From an uncultured Lachnospiraceae bacterium (GTDB taxonomy: Bacteria > Bacillota > Clostridia > Lachnospirales > Lachnospiraceae): a stretch of DNA of 5,922 nt. This document shows, piece after piece, positions 5,836 through 5,922 of the stretch. Each line of letters opens with the position of its first letter. Within the stretch, counting starts at the first letter, position 1. A program made the translations under genes and the position numbers. The notes beneath the pieces are model-generated. The model was not told the origin of the DNA. It did no database searches and saw only the letters and a list, made by a program, of their open reading frames with translations. The stretch lies in assembly GCA_946623295.1 (NCBI GenBank), contig CAMOQY010000097.1, positions 1 through 5,922 on the forward strand, given 5' to 3'.

Positions 5836-5922
5836 TTACATGAGCGGACCCCAGCCGATGCCCGGCGGCGTGATCCTGAAATCGTCCATGTAGATCGTGA
5901 CCTTCGCGTCACCGAGCATGCT
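5836..5922 (-). CDS. C-terminal end of an unidentified protein, perhaps carbohydrate-binding
   Basis: The last 28 codons plus TAA of a gene that enters from the right edge. The open frame is uninterrupted to the edge, ends ahead of a clear terminator and shares the strand and codon use of its neighbours, so it is very likely real. The segment KVTIYMDDFRIT resembles the final beta strand of jelly-roll carbohydrate-binding domains, which commonly end with a pattern like IYxDDFxI near the C terminus of secreted glycan-active enzymes. The last residues, rich in Gly, Pro and Trp, form a short tail. Function is not assigned because too little of the protein is present. Confidence 0.65.
   Translation of the reverse strand, partial: SMLGDAKVTIYMDDFRITPPGIGWGPLM

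Noticed and set aside
1..5922. Mobile element, CRISPR array, tRNA or rRNA
   Set aside because: No transposase or integrase fragment, no regularly spaced direct repeats and no RNA-gene signature was seen; nearly all bases are explained by the seven genes.

Overview
The window carries seven genes, all on the minus strand, with about 50% G+C in the coding parts and one strikingly A/T-rich regulatory gap. The gene content points to an anaerobic Firmicute of the Clostridia (Lachnospiraceae or a relative from gut or rumen): a clostridial-type citrate lyase set, a DUF624/YesL membrane protein, a NahK-like sugar kinase, a D-lyxose isomerase, strong AGGAGG ribosome binding sites and consensus sigma-A promoters. 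The taxon is inferred from gene families and signals, not from a marker gene.

In the direction of transcription (right to left) the layout is as follows. (1) 5836-5922 holds the last 28 codons of a gene that enters from the right edge; its end resembles the last strand of a carbohydrate-binding jelly-roll domain. A GC-rich hairpin terminator (5785-5810) follows. (2) Directly abutting the terminator is an extended -10 promoter (5776-5784) that starts a compact three-gene unit: DUF624 membrane protein, D-lyxose/D-mannose isomerase and NahK-like kinase (5734 down to 3309), with a 4-base ATGA overlap and a 24-base gap. This looks like a sugar-use unit that pairs an aldose-ketose isomerase with a hexosamine 1-kinase-like enzyme. 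(3) A 183-base gap (3126-3308) contains a textbook promoter (TTGAAA, 17 bases, TATAAT), a very A/T-rich upstream stretch and a perfect 10+10 base inverted repeat touching the -10 box. (4) It drives citD-citE-citF (3125 down to 345): acyl carrier protein, citryl-ACP lyase and ACP transferase subunits of citrate lyase, packed with a 4-base overlap and a 1-base gap. A hairpin terminator (291-325) closes the operon. (5) A WbsX/GH99-like gene begins at 277 only 13 bases beyond that terminator and runs off the left edge.

The citrate lyase subunits look intact, including the carrier serine at position 14 of CitD, but the genes that make and attach the prosthetic group and acetylate it (citC, citX, citG) and a citrate transporter are not in the window. 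They must be supplied from elsewhere, or the enzyme may be the closely related citramalate lyase. No mobile element, CRISPR array, tRNA or rRNA was seen, and I did not find a clearly new system. The most interesting points are the operator-like repeats at both promoters and the isomerase-kinase-DUF624 pairing.
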